A stretch of 64,000 bases of DNA from Adlercreutzia faecimuris. GTDB taxonomy: Bacteria; Actinomycetota; Coriobacteriia; Coriobacteriales; Eggerthellaceae. Under the pieces are notes generated by a model, which did no database searches, was not told the origin of the DNA, and saw only the letters and a list, made by a program, of their open reading frames with translations. The stretch is taken from contig NZ_JAJMLW010000001.1 of NCBI RefSeq assembly GCF_022669055.1, forward strand, positions 558,001 through 622,000, written 5' to 3'. Positions 15,001-30,000 of this stretch are shown here, one piece after another (position 1 is the stretch's first letter; each line of letters begins with the position of its first letter). Made by a program: the position numbers and the translations under genes.

Positions 15001-18000
15001 CGCCCGCGCCGGCATCGACGCCGCGCTCATCCTGACCACGGGCACCGTGAAGGTGGAGGCCGTCGCCTACGACAAGGCCAACTACGGCGCGCCGTCCTAT
15101 GACGACGCGGTGCACCAGGCCTACGACCAGAAGATGACCTCGCTGAAGCTGGGCATCGCCCAGGGCGTCACCTTCGAGGGCGTCACCTTCCGCGACGACG
15201 TCCTGGCCTCGGGCGATTTGGAGGACGTGAACGAGATCAACTCGCTGCTCGACTCCATCAACGTGGGCAAGGGCACCACCGTCGACCAGATGAAGGGCGC
15301 CACGGCCGTCGAGGAGAAGCGCCTCGAGGGCATCCGCGTCAACGTCTACGAGTACCACCCGGAGACGGGCGCCATCGACTCGCGCATCGCCACGGACGCC
15401 GACGGCAACCTGGCCTCCGTCGTCACCGACGACACCGGCTTCTTCCGGTTCCGCCTGAAGGCCGGCAAGCACTACATCATCAAGACGTCGGACACGGTGC
15501 AGAACCGCCTCATCAAGCCGACGCTGAACACCTGGAGCCAGAACGCGCTGGAGTACCCGCAGAAGGGCTTCGCCTACGACGGCACCTCGGCGCTGGTGGC
15601 CGACAACGACCTGCGCTACGTGTCCGGGTCGGCCCGCACCTATCCCATCGTGGCCGAGATCCCGCTCGACGAGAACAACATCGCCATCTACGAGGACTAC
15701 CTCAACCAGTGGATGGGCTACCAGCGCCAGAACAAGCTGGCCCTGGGCTACGTCGACGGCACCAAGGGCTACCTGGGCGACACCGTGTGGAACGACGAGA
15801 ACTACGACGGCGTGCAGCAGGCCCACGAGCAGGGCATCGGCCAGGGGCCGAAGAACGGCGGCGTGCGCGTCAAGATGGAGACGTGGTACTACGCGCCCAA
15901 GGAGTTCTCGGTCGAGTCGGTGCCGAAGGTGGACGAGAACGACGAGATCGTCTTCGAGAAGGATGCCGAGGGCAACATCAAGCTCGACCCGGCCACGAAG
16001 GACGAGCCGCCGTACTTCGGCAAGATTCCCGTGATGGAGGACAAGGTCACGGCCAGCGATGAGTACGAGTGGTTCCTGCTGCCCGGCGACGAGCTGCGCG
16101 AGGCCTGGACGGGCGACGCGGCCGCGGCCGGCACCTACCTGTTCCGCGACGTGAGCACCTTCGTGGTGGATCCGCGTGACACGCGCGAGATGGAGGAGGA
16201 CTACAAGACCAAGCGCCTGGCGGGCTACCGCCTGCGCATCGACCAGGACGACCTGGCCAGCCTCGACGAGGACTACGCCGTCACCGTGCGCGACGCCTTC
16301 ATGCGCGATGAGCACGGCAACCTGCTGGGCAACTCCATCGACTCCGACTCCGACCTGATGACCAAGCCGGTGGAGACCTCCGTGCTGCGCCAGGCCGGCG
16401 ACGATCAGCTGGAGGACGGCACCAACGCCACGGGCGAGTCGGTGCTCACCTACTACCTGAACGAGCAGGGCTCGCAGCCCGAGGCCGGCTCGTTCGCCGA
16501 CGAGTACATCGTGCTGTCGAGCATCGGCATGCAGACGTCCGACCCGACCCCCTACACCGAGATGCAGCAGGGTACCCAGCACCAGCGGGTGTCCTACCGC
16601 ACCACCTACCGCAACGAGTCCGACAAGGCCCAGGACCTCACCATCACCGACCCGTACCCGACGGGCGACGACGTGACGGTGGTGGCCGGCTCGCCGACGT
16701 GCAGCTACGCCGGCGCCACGGTCAACGCCAACGCGACCGACGCCGAGGGCAACCCGACGGTCCAGTGGACGAACATCCACCTGAACCCGGGCGAGTCCGT
16801 GACGGTGGAGGTCACCTACGACCTGACGGTCACCAAGACCATCGTGCACATCGTGAGCATCCTCGGCGGCGAGGACGGCGAGGTGGAGACCAACCCGGTC
16901 AGCCACAAGGTCGTTCGCGACATCGAGGCCCTGAAGCCGCTGCTGCCCGAGCGCATGGGATCGTCGCGCGAGGACCAGGAGGTCAAGGTCTTCGATGAGG
17001 ACACCGGCTACCTGAAGGAGACCCTCGTCCCCACCATCCCGGTGCCCGCCGTCGAGGGCATGACCCTCGATCAGGCCATCGCGGCCCTCGAGAAGGCCAA
17101 CACGAGCCCCGATGCCTCCGGCAACGTGCCCGACAAGCAGCTGTACGCGGGCCGCGTGACCTTCGTGGCCGACGCCGGCGGCTACGCCGGCGCCACAGCG
17201 GGCACCGTCATCCGCCAGCAGCCGGCCGCCGGCGCCCTCAAGTTCCCCGGTGGCGCCGTCAACCTGACCGTCTACGACCCCGACGGCTCCTTCAAGGCCG
17301 CCTACGAGCCGCGCCGCTACGCGGACACCGCGGCCGTGGAGAAGGCCCTCGACACCCTGTACCAGGATGTGAGCACGCTCCTGGCCGCCATCCCGCAGGA
17401 TCCGGAGGAGCCGCCGACGCCCGAGTCCCTCGACCCGGACGGCGAGAAGTACCACTTCTCCAAGTTCCTGCCCGCGGGCGTGACGGCAGCCAACGCCACC
17501 CAGGCCCAGGTCGACCAGGCCAAGACCGATGCCGCGGCCACCTGGTCCAAGGACTGGAGCGCCTTCCTGGGCGAGTGGGGCGACAAGCTGGGCTTCAGCT
17601 ACTACGACGGCGAGGGCAAGCTCGTGGAGCCCACGCCCTCCAAGAACCCGGCCGCCGACGCCCTGGCGGGCCAGTACGGCCAGCCGTGCCGCGAGTACAA
17701 CGTGGTGCTGGCCAAGGCCATCGCCGGCACGGGCGAGGGCAGCGACCCCTCGCAGCCCTCGACCAACCGCAGCGACACCAAGGACGCCTGGCAGGCCTAC
17801 AAGATGGCCTACGTGGGCCCGGACGCGCGTCCGGATGGCTACGAGTTCCTGCTGTCGGGCGGCGGCATCGTCATGAAGCTGCCGGCGGATGAGTTCGTGG
17901 GCTACGAGAACATCTACAAGACCATGAGCGTGAACTACGTGGCTGCCACGAAGGCTCACGAGGCTGCCAACTTGGTGTACACGCGCCTCAACACCGACTA

Positions 18001-21000
18001 CACCAACTACAAGGCCGACTACCTCAACTACGTGAGGGAGAAGGCCGAGTACGAGGCCGAGGAGGACTACGGCTCGGGCAAGATGCTCGACGGCAAGCCC
18101 ATGACCGGCAAAGAGATCGGCCCCATCATCTACGACCTGGGCGACGCGGCGCGCCTGTACAACTGGGATGCGGGCCTGACCGAGGTGCCGCGCTCCACCA
18201 TCAACGGGTTCATCTGGGATGACTCCTACCACGGCACGCCTGCGGGCGCCGACGAGGCGACCATGCGCGAGCGCGCCTACAACGGCGTGCGCGACCAGGC
18301 CATCACCGAGAAGGCCGACGACGACGCCGAGACCGTGGTGGCCGAGGCCGAGCCCGGCCTGGGTGACCAGGTGCTCTACCTGACCCAGTGGTACTACGTG
18401 CCCTTCGCCGACGAGGGTGACTTCCACTTCACCACCCGCGACTGGGATGCGATGACCGACGACGAGCAGGCCGCGGCCCTGGCCGCCGCCGGCGTGACCG
18501 CCGACCACACGGCGGCCGACTGGGAGCTGGCCACCGACGGCTCGGGCCTGTGGGTGCGCAGCCTGGCCTTCGGCACCGACAAGGCCACGGGCAAGTGGCA
18601 CCGCGAGATGGTGCCCGCCGTGGACGACATGGGCAACGCCATCTTCAAGCCCGACGGAACCCAGGACACCATGCGCAAGGAGACCCTGATGGGCCCGCGT
18701 TCCACCGGCTCGTGGCAGGTGGAGGGCAAGAAGGGCGTCATCGCCGTCAAGTCCGATGGCGTGAAGACCATCGAGACCCCGCGTGTGGACGACGACGACA
18801 ACCCGGTGCTCGACGACGAGGGCAACCCCATCGTCGACATCACCTACGACAGCTCCACCATCGGCAACTACGCCTTCGATGAGCTGCCGGCGGCCTACAC
18901 GTCTGCGGGCGGCGAGCACTACCTGGCGTCCTACCGCGTGGAGCTCGGCGAGTTCAACCGCGAGAACACCGCCGGCGACGAGGCTTCCGCGGCCGACGAC
19001 GAGCAGTGGCTGCTAACCCGCTTCCACCAGGGCACCAACCCCAAGGCCGATTCCGACGCCACGGGCGACGCGGCCAACCCCGGCGTGGGCGGCGGCGTGG
19101 CCTTCACCGCGCAGGATGCCGTGGTGACCCTGGCCGGTGCCGAGAAGAACGGCGTGCGCGCCCACAGCGGCCACATCATCGTGGCGGGCGCGAGCAACGA
19201 CACCCGCAACTCCAACGTCGAGACGGCCACCACCGCCATCGACCTGCAGGCGTCCAAGGTGACCATCCCGATATCCGATGTGATCGCCGGGGCCGCCCCC
19301 TCCAAGGCCGCCGACGCGGGCCTGCTGGTGAGCCGCGACGAGTACGTGACCTACGACTGGCTGACCTACCGCCAGACCCTCGATGACGACGATGACCCGG
19401 TGCTGGGTGACGACGACAAGCCGCTGCAGGTGGTCCATGGCGGCGACGCCGGCGAGGTCAAGCCGCCCACGCAGTCCATCACCGGCATCGTGTGGAACGA
19501 CGCCGACAACGACGGCATGCGCGGCGTGAAGGGCGCTGACGGCGCCTGGAGCGGCCTGGCCGACGGCGAGGAGCTGCTCCCCGGCGTCCAGCTGACGCTG
19601 GAGCGCTACTACCAGGTGGTCGGCGACCCGCAGGCCACGTGGACCTACGACCCGACGTGGGCGAGCAACGACGCCGCCTACCAGGCGAACCCGACGGTGG
19701 GCCTGCTGGGCGACAACCACTACGGCGCCTACACGGCCCCCGCGCCGGCGCCCGACCCGGATGCGCCCGCGACCCGCGAGGGCGAGGGCGACGACGGCGA
19801 TGAGCCGGTCGAGCCCGAGCAGCCCGTGGCGGCCACCCACAACACGGTGACCGACGAGAACGGCGCCTACCGCTTCGACGACCTGAAGACCCAGGGCTGG
19901 CTGGACGTGCCCGTGGCCGCCGCCGGCGACGAGCCCGCGGCCCGCGAGGGCGACGAGCCCGCCACCGAGCGCAAGCGCGTCATCTTCGGCTACAAGGTGC
20001 GCGTGACCGACACCGACTGGTGGAACCGCTACTGGGGCACCGCCAAGTACCTGCAGGGCGACAGCTACGCGCTGGCGTCTCAGGACTGGACGGCCGACTC
20101 CGACCTCATCCACGCCGACGGCTACCTGATGGCCCATGCCGAGGACGGCACGCCGGAGGAGGTGACGGTGCTGCTCGACGTGGCCACCGGATCGTCCCCG
20201 ACCGTCAACGACGCGGCGGTGGCCAACGCCAACAACGCCAACCTGAACACGGCCGACCGCTACGGCGCGAACGGCCGCTACGGCACGACGGCCCGCCCGA
20301 ACGCGGCGTCTGCGGTGCCCGACGTGCTGACCACCAACGCGGCCGCCGCGGCGGGCGTGGCCTTCGAGGCCGCGACCACCTACGACATGGCCCGCGGCGC
20401 CGACCGCGCCGGCAACGACGCCGGCTTCCGCGAGCCTGCCTTCGAGTCCGTCGAGGGCATCGTGTGGCACGACGCCGACTACGACGGCATCTACGAGCCC
20501 GACCCCGTGACGGCCGACGACAGCACCACGACCGAGGGCGAGCAGGGCATCGCCGGCAAGCGCGTCATCCTCAAGCAGTGGTTCTGGGCTCCCGTGGCCG
20601 TGGAGGCCGAAGAGCCCGAGGAGCCGGTCGTGCCGGCCGGCCGCCGGGGCCGCGAGGCCGAGCCCGCGAAGCCGGAGGAGGAGAAGCTGCATGTGCTGAC
20701 TTCCTCCGAGCTGGCCGCGGCCGACCCGGACACCTATATATGGCAGTGGGTGCGCAACGACGACTTCGGCGCCGACAACTACACCCAGGCCATCGGCGCC
20801 ACCGCCGTGGGCGACGCCACGCTGCCCCACGCGCTGACGAGCGCTATCCCCCAGGCTACCCATGATGGCAGCCTGGGCGCGGTGTGGACGCTCACCGAGG
20901 GAGCCGGCACCGCCGCGATGGCGGGCCGTTACGCCTTCGCCAACCTGCCCGCCCGCTACGTGATGGACCGCCGGGCCGAGGGTGCCGACGTGGCGCATCC

Positions 21001-24000
21001 CGCCACCGAGTACCTGGCCGGCTACACCATCGAGGTGCTCGGCGGCGCCGAGGCCGAGGACGCCGAGGCCATCTCCGGCCTGCCCGCGACGCTCCTGCAG
21101 CAGGGCACGGCCGACGCCGGCAACTCCAAGGCCATAAGCGCGCTTGCGGCCAAGGCCGACAAGCTCAACTTCAACGACTACGAGGACGGCAACTACCCGG
21201 TGCGCTGGAACGAGATGACCGTCCAGGTCACCGACGATGACGACGCCACCGTGAAGGCCACCCTCGACGGCAAGCTGATCCTGGCCGCCCAGGCCCTGGC
21301 CCAGCCCACGGCCGGCACGCGCAATTTTGCTACCGGCAAGCGTAATGATGCCGGCAGCGACGTGGCGCGCGGCACGCAGAAGCAGTATTACGTGGAGCAG
21401 ACCCGCTCCGCCGCCACGGCCGGCCAGGCCGCCGGCGCCGAGGTGGCCGCCCACGGCGACCAGACCGTGGTCTACGACTTCAGCCGCGCCCAGTCCGACA
21501 CCCGCATGAACGCGGGCTTCGGCGAGTACGGCTACACCACCGTGTCCGGCAAGCTGTGGCAGGACCAGAACTTCGACGGCATCCTCAACCCGGGCGAGGT
21601 GCTCATCCCGCAGGGCACGCTTTCCATCACCCAGTGGTTCTACGTGCCCAACGGCACGCTGCTCGACAACGGCTCCGACCTGATCGCGGCGCTGCGGGCC
21701 GACGCGGCCAGCGCCACGCCGCACTTCGTGCTGGACGAGGCGACCGACCCCGCCCACGGCGTGTGGGTGCGCGCGCTCGACGACCGCACCACCTTCGCCC
21801 GCAAGGACGTGACCACCGACGCCACGGGCGCCTACGCCTTCAAGCAGCTGCCGAGCTTCGTCTACGTGAAGGGCGCGGCCACGGTGGCACCGGGCGCCGA
21901 CGCCGACGACCCGGCCGTCATCACCGGCAACGACTTCAAGGTGCTCCAGCCCAACGACACCACCGGCGTCGAGGAGGCCACCAACGCCAACGAGGCCGAC
22001 GCCGCCTACATCGACCAGCTGTTCATGACGGCCTACCGCCTGACGCTGGCCGACACCGCGCCGGACTACTCGCTGACCACGGCCCACGTGGGCATCAACG
22101 TCGGCGACAAGAACCTGGGCGACCTGAGCTCCATCGTGGTGCCCGGCTCCACCCTGGAGGGCTCGGACTCCGACGGCGTGCGCACCGACGGCGACCGCGT
22201 CATCCAGGTGATCCCCGAGTACTTCGACAACTCCTGGAACGCCGAGCACACCTTCGACGAGTACGACAAGAACACCAACGACGCCTACCAGGCCGACGAC
22301 CGTGACCAGAAGGCCGAGGACGCGGCCGGCAAGCCGAGCACGTGGCGCACCGACGGCTACGTCATCGTGGCCGCCAAGGGCTCCATGCACAACTCCGACA
22401 CGGTGGGCGACGGCGACGACGCCGTGACCACCGACTACCGCACCTACCAGTACGAGCAGGTGTACAACGGCGTGCGCTACGACGTGCCGCGCCCGATGTT
22501 CGCGCAGCAAGGCGGCGACGTGGGCCTCATCAAGATCCCGCGGACGAGCCTGACCGGCAGCGTGTGGGACGACACGGGCAGCCGCGTGTGGGCCGACCCG
22601 GCCAAGACCGGCTTCAACGACGCCTTCACCTACGACTACGCCACCGGCTATAACGGCAAGCGCGACGCCGGCGAATCCGGCATCCCGGGCCAGACCATCT
22701 ACCTGACCCAGTGGTACTGGGTGCCCGACGCCATGACCGCCGGCGCCCAGTCCGGCACGGGGACGTGGGTGCGCAACGAGCAGTTCGGCAGCGACACCTA
22801 CACCTCCAACAAGTACCGGAAGGCCACCACCGAGGCCCTGGCGCCCTACGTGTTCGACCGCGCCACCGGCAAGCCGCTGGCCTACCAGTCCACGAACGCG
22901 GACGGCACCGACGCGTCCGCCGGCATCCTCATGGTGACCACCGACGCCGACGGCCAGTGGACCGTGGACAACCTGCCCACCGTCTACGTGACTGAGGACG
23001 ACCAGTACTACCTGGCCGCCTACCGCGCCGAGCTGGCCGACCTGTACGGCCAGCCGGGCTCCAACGCCGTGGACGGCACCGACAACGACTGGCTGCTCAC
23101 CCGCTACCACGACACCGGCGCGGCGGCCGGGCATCCGGCCACCAACGCCGTGGTGAACGGCTCGAACTCCGTCGACGCCGACTCCGACGTGGCGGCCGCG
23201 GTGAAGACCGACGGCACTGACGGCACCGCCGGCGGCATGGTCATCGCCAGCCGCGTGGCCGACACCACGGCCGGCGACGCCTCCGACGGTACCGGCGCCG
23301 ACCCGGCGACCGACGCCAACCGCACCACCCGCAGCCACGACGGCCAGGTCATCCTGGCCCAGGCGGCCCAGGCGGGCAAGAACGTGAACGCCCACATCAC
23401 CCTGCCTGCGGGCGAGGGCATGGGCCCGCAGGCCGAGACCTATGACTGGATCATGGATCCCGACACCGTGACGGATGAGAACAGCAATGCGGTGGCCGTG
23501 CCCGTCCAGGCCGGCGACGTGGGCCAGGTCCAGGCGCCGCGCCAGTCCATCGGCGGCTTCGTCTGGATGGACGGCGACAACGCCGGCAACGGCAACGACG
23601 GCCTCTACGACGCCGGCACGCCTTCGGTGCCCGGCGTGGGCGGCGCCGCCGGCACGCCCGCCGTGCCCGGCGAGCCCCCGGTGGAGGGCCTGGCCGTGGC
23701 GCTCGAGCGCTACGTCATCACCGCCGAGCAGCAGGCCGACGGCAGCTTCGCCGTGCCCGCGGGCGCCGAGTGGGCCCGCGACGAGGCCTGGGCCGACAAC
23801 TGGGCGGCCTACGACGCCGACCCGACGGTGGGCCTGAAGAAGGGCGCGCTCGCCCGCACGACGACGACCGCCGCCGACGGCACGTTCAGCTTCGGCGACC
23901 TGCCGAGCCACGTCTACGCCGAGGGCGCCACCCGCGAGGTGACCGACACGGTCACGGACGAGGACGACAACGAGCAGACGGTGACCCGCATCGAGCGCGA

Positions 24001-27000
24001 TCCGGACACCATCACCCTGTACGGCTACCGCCTGCGCGTCATCGACCCGAAGTTCTGGGAGCGCAACCTGGGCGTGGCGAAGTACCGCCAGGGCGCCAAG
24101 GACGCCAACTTCCAGATCGACTCCGACCTCCTCTACGCCGACGGCTACCTGATGGCCCCGGGCGAGTACGACGTGCTGCTCAACGTGGTGGAGGCCGACA
24201 ACGCGCCGGCCACCAACCACCTGGCCGCGCCCGGCTCGAACAACTACAACCAGAACTCCGCCGACCGCTACGCGGTGGCGGCCAACCCCGATGCGGCCAC
24301 CCCGGCCGCGGGCGCCTACACCCCGGCCTCGGGCGTCGTGCGCAACGACGCGCGCACGGCCAACGAGGTGACGGCCGAGGCCCTGCTGGATTGGCACAAC
24401 GTGACCGCCGACGGCATCACGTCCACCCGCACCCTCGTGTACGACCTGGCGCTCGGCGCCGACCGCGCCTTCAACGACGCCGGCCTGCGCGAGCCGGTGA
24501 GCAACGCCATCGCCGGCGTGGTGTTCAACGACACCGACTACGACGGCACCACCCAGCGCGAGGTGACGGCCGATGACGGCGCCGGCAACATCACCACGAC
24601 CACCGAGGACGAGCCCGGCTACGCCAACAAGAAGGTCATCCTCAAGCAGTGGCTGTGGAACGCCGAGACCAGCGCCTGGGAGCAGAACACGAGCTTCGGC
24701 AACGACTACTACACCCAGGCCGGCGCCAACAAGAGCGCCAACGCCGACGCGGCGGTCATCCCGAACGCCACCTACGACGCGGCCCTCGGCGGCGTGTGGG
24801 TGCTGACGGACGCCGACGGCGCCTACGACTTCTCCGGCCTGCCGGCACGCCACGTCACGCCGCGCGCCACGACCGACGGCGTGAAGGGCGCCGCCATCGA
24901 GCGTCTGGCCGGCTACACGGTGGAGGTGCTCGGCAACGACACCACCGCCGAGCAGTCCATGAACGGCCTGCCGGCCACCCGCATGCAGGTGGATGCCGAC
25001 GGCAACGAGAGCTGGGCCATCGACCCGGCGACCGACCCGATCAACTCCAACGTGGCCAGCGCCGCGCAGAACGCCGACGCGTCCTACGCCGCCGGCAACT
25101 ACCCGGTGCGCTGGAACGAGCACACCACCCAGGCCGAGGCCACGGCCGCGGGCGCCGCGAACGCGTTTGCCAAGGCCAGCCTGGAGGGCAAGATCGTCCT
25201 GGCCGTGCCCACCACGGCCGACGCCACCGCCGGCGCGATGACCGGCTTCGGCGGCACCCAGGGCCAGTACCGCGTCCAGGCCACCGGCAAGGCCAAGGCC
25301 GACGACGCCGCGCCCACGGTGGACGTGGACTTCGACTTCTCCGTCGGGTTCGACCAGCTGGCCATGAACGCCGGCTTCGGCCTGTTCGGCACGACGACCG
25401 TCAGCGGCCGCGTGTGGCAGGACGACAACTTCAACGGCATCTTCGACGGCGCCACCGTGGACGGCGCCGGCAACACCGTCGCCGGCGAGCCGCTCATCGA
25501 CGGCAAGATCGTCACGCTGACGCAGTGGTACTACGTGCCCGACGCCGACGGCCAGAACGACACCTTCGAGCCCGCCGACGGCGAGCGCGTGGTGGCCGGC
25601 GCCGCCCAGCGCGAGGTGGTCATCGACGGCAAGGTGGTCGGCGCCTGGATCCAGGTGCCCGGCTACGTGCGCACCGCCACCTCCGGCGCCGACGGCAACC
25701 TGGGCCACTACGCCTTCAGCGACCTGACCGGCTTCGTCTACGTCGAGGCCGAGGGCGGCAAGAACGTCGTCCGCCAGCCCGGCGCCAAGGCCGGTACCAA
25801 CCCGCTCGAGAACGAGCACGAGGTGACCACCGACAAGCTCTACATCACGTCTTACCGCCTGGTGCTGACCGAGATCGCGCCCGAGTTCTCGCTGACGCGC
25901 CCCTCGGTGGGCATCAAGGTGGAGACGGCCACGGCCACGACGGCCCCCGACGGCTCGACGGTCATCAACCGCACCGACAAGCCGGCGTCCCAGCCCTCGA
26001 AGCCCGACGGCACGGACGGCAAGGGCAACGCCGTGACCGACGGCACGCTCGGCCGCGAGGACCTGGACAGCGACGCCATCCGCAACCCGGACGGCACCAT
26101 CGAGATCCGCGAGGAGTTCTTCGACGGCGTCCAGGGTCAGTGGCGCACCGACGGCTACGTGCTGGTGTCCGACCATGCCCAGGCGGGCGACGGCCACCAG
26201 TACCAGCTGACCTACGGCTCCGGCGCGTCCGGCACCGTGGACTACGACGTGCCCGACCCGATGGGATCCCAGCGCGGCGGCGACGTGGGCCTGTTCCGCG
26301 TGCCGCGTGCCTCCATCACCGGCATGCTGTGGAACGACGCGTTCTTCGGCAGCGCCGACGCGCGCACCTACAACGGCATCCGCGACTCCCAGACCGTGGC
26401 GCTGCCCGACGGCACCACCGCGGTGGAGGAGGAGCCCGGCATCGCTGGCGAGGCCATCCTCATCACCCAGTGGTACTGGAACGGCGCCGCGTGGGTGCAG
26501 AACACCCAGTTCGGCCTCGACCGCTACACCTCCAACCGCGACGACGTGAACCGCGGCGCGGCCCCGGTGGCGCCGATCCTCTACGACGGCAACACCAAGG
26601 ACGCCCCGGCCGGCAACGCCACGGGTGACACGCTCGCCTACGTCTACGCCGATGCCAAGGGCAACGTCGTGGACGCCAAGGGCACGCTGCACACGGCGGC
26701 CACCGCCGGCGCCACGCGCGTCGACGGCGTGCTGGCGCTCACCACGGCCGAGGACGGCACCTACTACTTCGACAACCTGCCGACGGCCTACGTGTCCGAG
26801 GACGACCAACACTACCTGGCGGCCTACCGCCTGGAGCTGGCCGACGTGGAGCACCAGGCCAATACCGACGGCAGCGACAACCAGTGGCTGCTCACCCGCT
26901 ACCACGTGGTCGACAACGCCGGCGCGCCGGTGGACGTGACGGCGGATTCCGACGCGGCCGACGTGACCGCGAAGGGCATCGCCGGCGGCATCGTCATCGG

Positions 27001-30000
27001 CGGCAGCTACGACGAGTCCGGCATGCAGACGCGCGCCAACGACGGCCAGGTCATCCTCGCCGCTGAGCGCAACCTGCCGGCCGGCGCCATCGCCAACGGC
27101 GACGGCTGCGTTGATCTGCCCGCGGGCCAGGCCATGGACACCACGGCCGGCCAGGTCTACGACTGGACCAAGGCCGCCCAGGGCACCGACGTGTTCGGCA
27201 ACGCCGGCGTGGCCACCGTGCGCGGCGGCGACGTGGGCGAGACCCAGGCCCCCATCCAGCAGATCACGGGCCAGCTGTGGTTCGACGACAGCAACGACGG
27301 CATCCGCGACGCGGCCGAGGATCCGGCCGTGGGCCTGGACGTGACGCTCGAGCGCTACTTCATCAAGGCCACGCTCAACGCCGACGGCACCTTCACGCTG
27401 CCGGCCGACGCGCAGTGGCTGCGCGACGACAAGTGGAACGCCGCCGACGGCGCCAAGTCCACCTGGGCGAGCGCCGCCCAGTGGGCCGCCTACGACGCCG
27501 ACCCGGCCGTGGGGCTGGGCGACGACAACCCGGCCGGCTCGGCCAGCGCTGCCGACGCGGACGTGCCGCGCACGGTGCAGACCGACGAGGACGGCACCTA
27601 CACCTTCCCGAACCTGATGAGCCAGGAGTGGGTGGGCACCGGCGCCGACCGCACGCTGGTCGTGTACGCCTACAAGGCCCGCGTGACCGACCTGGATTGG
27701 TGGAACCGCTACTACGGCACCGCCAAGCTCCACGAGGGCACCGACCGCGACGCCGACTCCGACCTGGTGTACGCCGACGGCTACCTCATGGGCGCCGACG
27801 AGTACGACGTGCTGCTGCAGCTCTCCGACGGCAAGTGCTCGCCCAAGTCCAACGGCTTCACCGGCCTGAACTCCAAGAACCCGAACAACCGCAAGGACGA
27901 GGCCGCGGCCGGCACCGCCGACGTGACCAGCGCCCTGCGCACCTACGACCTGGCCTGGGGCATCGACCGCGACGGCAACGACGGCGGCCTGCGCAAGCCC
28001 AAGCTGCAGTCCATCAGCGGCCTTGTGTGGCAGGACGCGAGCGGCAGCGTGACCAACCTGGCCGACACCGACTACAACGGCCTGCGGGATGCGGGCGAGC
28101 CCGGCCTGGCCGGCAAGCGCGTCATCCTGAAGCAGTGGTACCTCAAGGACGGCGTGTGGCATCAGAACGTGAACTTCGGCAACGACGCCTACACCGACGC
28201 CGCGCTGAAGGACGGCGTGCAGACGCCGACCGACGGCGCCGCCGCCATGAAGGTGATCCCCGGCTCGACCCTCGACGCCACGCACAAGGGCGTCTGGGTG
28301 CTCACGGCTGACGGCACGGCCGCCGCCGAGGCCGGCCGCTACACCTTCGCCAACCTGCCGACCCGCTACGCCGAGGCGCACCAGGGCACCCAGCCCGGCG
28401 CCGAGTACCTGGCCGGCTACACGGTGGAGCTGTGGGGCGGCAACGCCGCCGACGCCATGCAGGGCGTCCCGGCCACGCTCTACCAGCAGCCCGCCGACGA
28501 CGCCACGCCCGCGGACGTGGCGGCCGACGTGGTGAACTCCCAGGCCTACAACGGCCAGGACGTCATCGCGGCCGGCACGCTGGCCGACGGCGCGACCACG
28601 CCCTACACCGCCAACAACTACCCGCTGCAGTGGCGCGAGCTGGCGGCCCAGGACACCTACGCCGCCGGCACCGGCGACGCGGCGGTCGACTACACCAAGT
28701 ACACCCTGGACGGCATGATCGTGCTGGCCGGCAAGGCCGAGGCCAACAGCCAGCCGGCCACCACCGTCACCTCGGAGGGCCTGAGCTTCGACTGGACGCT
28801 CGGCCGCGACGAGGCCAACCTCAACGGCGGCTTCGGCTTCTACGGCACCGGGCGCGTGGGCGGCTTCGTCTTCCAGGACAAGAACGTGGACGGCTTCTAC
28901 ACCGACGACAGCACGCTGCCGGCGGGGGAGAAGAAGACCGGCGACAAGCTGGTGGCGGGCGAGACGCTCCAGGTGGCCCAGTGGTTCTTCGTGCCCAACG
29001 GCACTAAGGCCCCGGACGGCCGCGATATGGTGGAGGCCCTGAAGGCGGCCGGCTACCAGGAGACGGCCGACGCCTACACCAACGACATCGACCGCACCAC
29101 CAGCGCCGACGGCGTGTGGGTGAGGTCCAAGACGTTCAGCTACCGCACCAACGTGTCCGAGCTGCCCGCCGGCGTGACCGTCGACGGCAGCGGCGGCACG
29201 GTGGCTCTCGACAGCCGCACCGTCATCGACGACGCCGGCTACTTCTCGGGCGCCGTGACCGACGGCAACGGCGTCTACGGCTTCGATGAGCTGACCCCCT
29301 ACGTCTACGTGGATATGCTGACCACGGGCGAGGGCGACGCGGCCACCACCGCGCTGTCCGACATCCAGCCCTACTTCGCGGGCCGCGCGCACGTGAACCT
29401 GCCCGTGGGCGACGTGGTCATCGGCGGCGAGGAGCCGACCGAGCCCGAGGAGCCCGCCGAGCCCGTCATCGGCACCGGCGTGATGGTCGACGCCATCGAC
29501 GGCGACGCCGACCCGCTGCGCACCCAGGCGGCCCAGGTCACCTCCGACAAGCTGTATATGGCGGCCTACCGCGTCATCCTCGACGAGGTGGAGCCCGACT
29601 ACGCCATCACCTTCCCGCATCAGGGCCTGCTGCCCGACCAGGACGCCGGCCATGACATCACGAACGACTCCGACGCCCTGCGCAAGAGCGGCAACCTCAT
29701 CAACCTCATCGACGAGGTGGACGGCGAGACGAACGACGACGGCACCACGCCGCGCACGGACGGCTACGCCATCGTGGCCGCCGAGCTGCCGGCCGACGGT
29801 GACGGCGACGACCGCGGCCAGTACCAGATGAACACGGCCTGCGCGTCGGCCAACACCACGGCCTTCTACAACGGCAAGCGCTACGACCTGCCGCGGCCCA
29901 ACGTGGCCGAGGTGCACGGCGGCGACGCCGGCCTGGTGGAGCTGCTGAAGGCCAACATCGCCGGCCGCGTGTGGGACGACCGCAACTACGACGGCATCCA

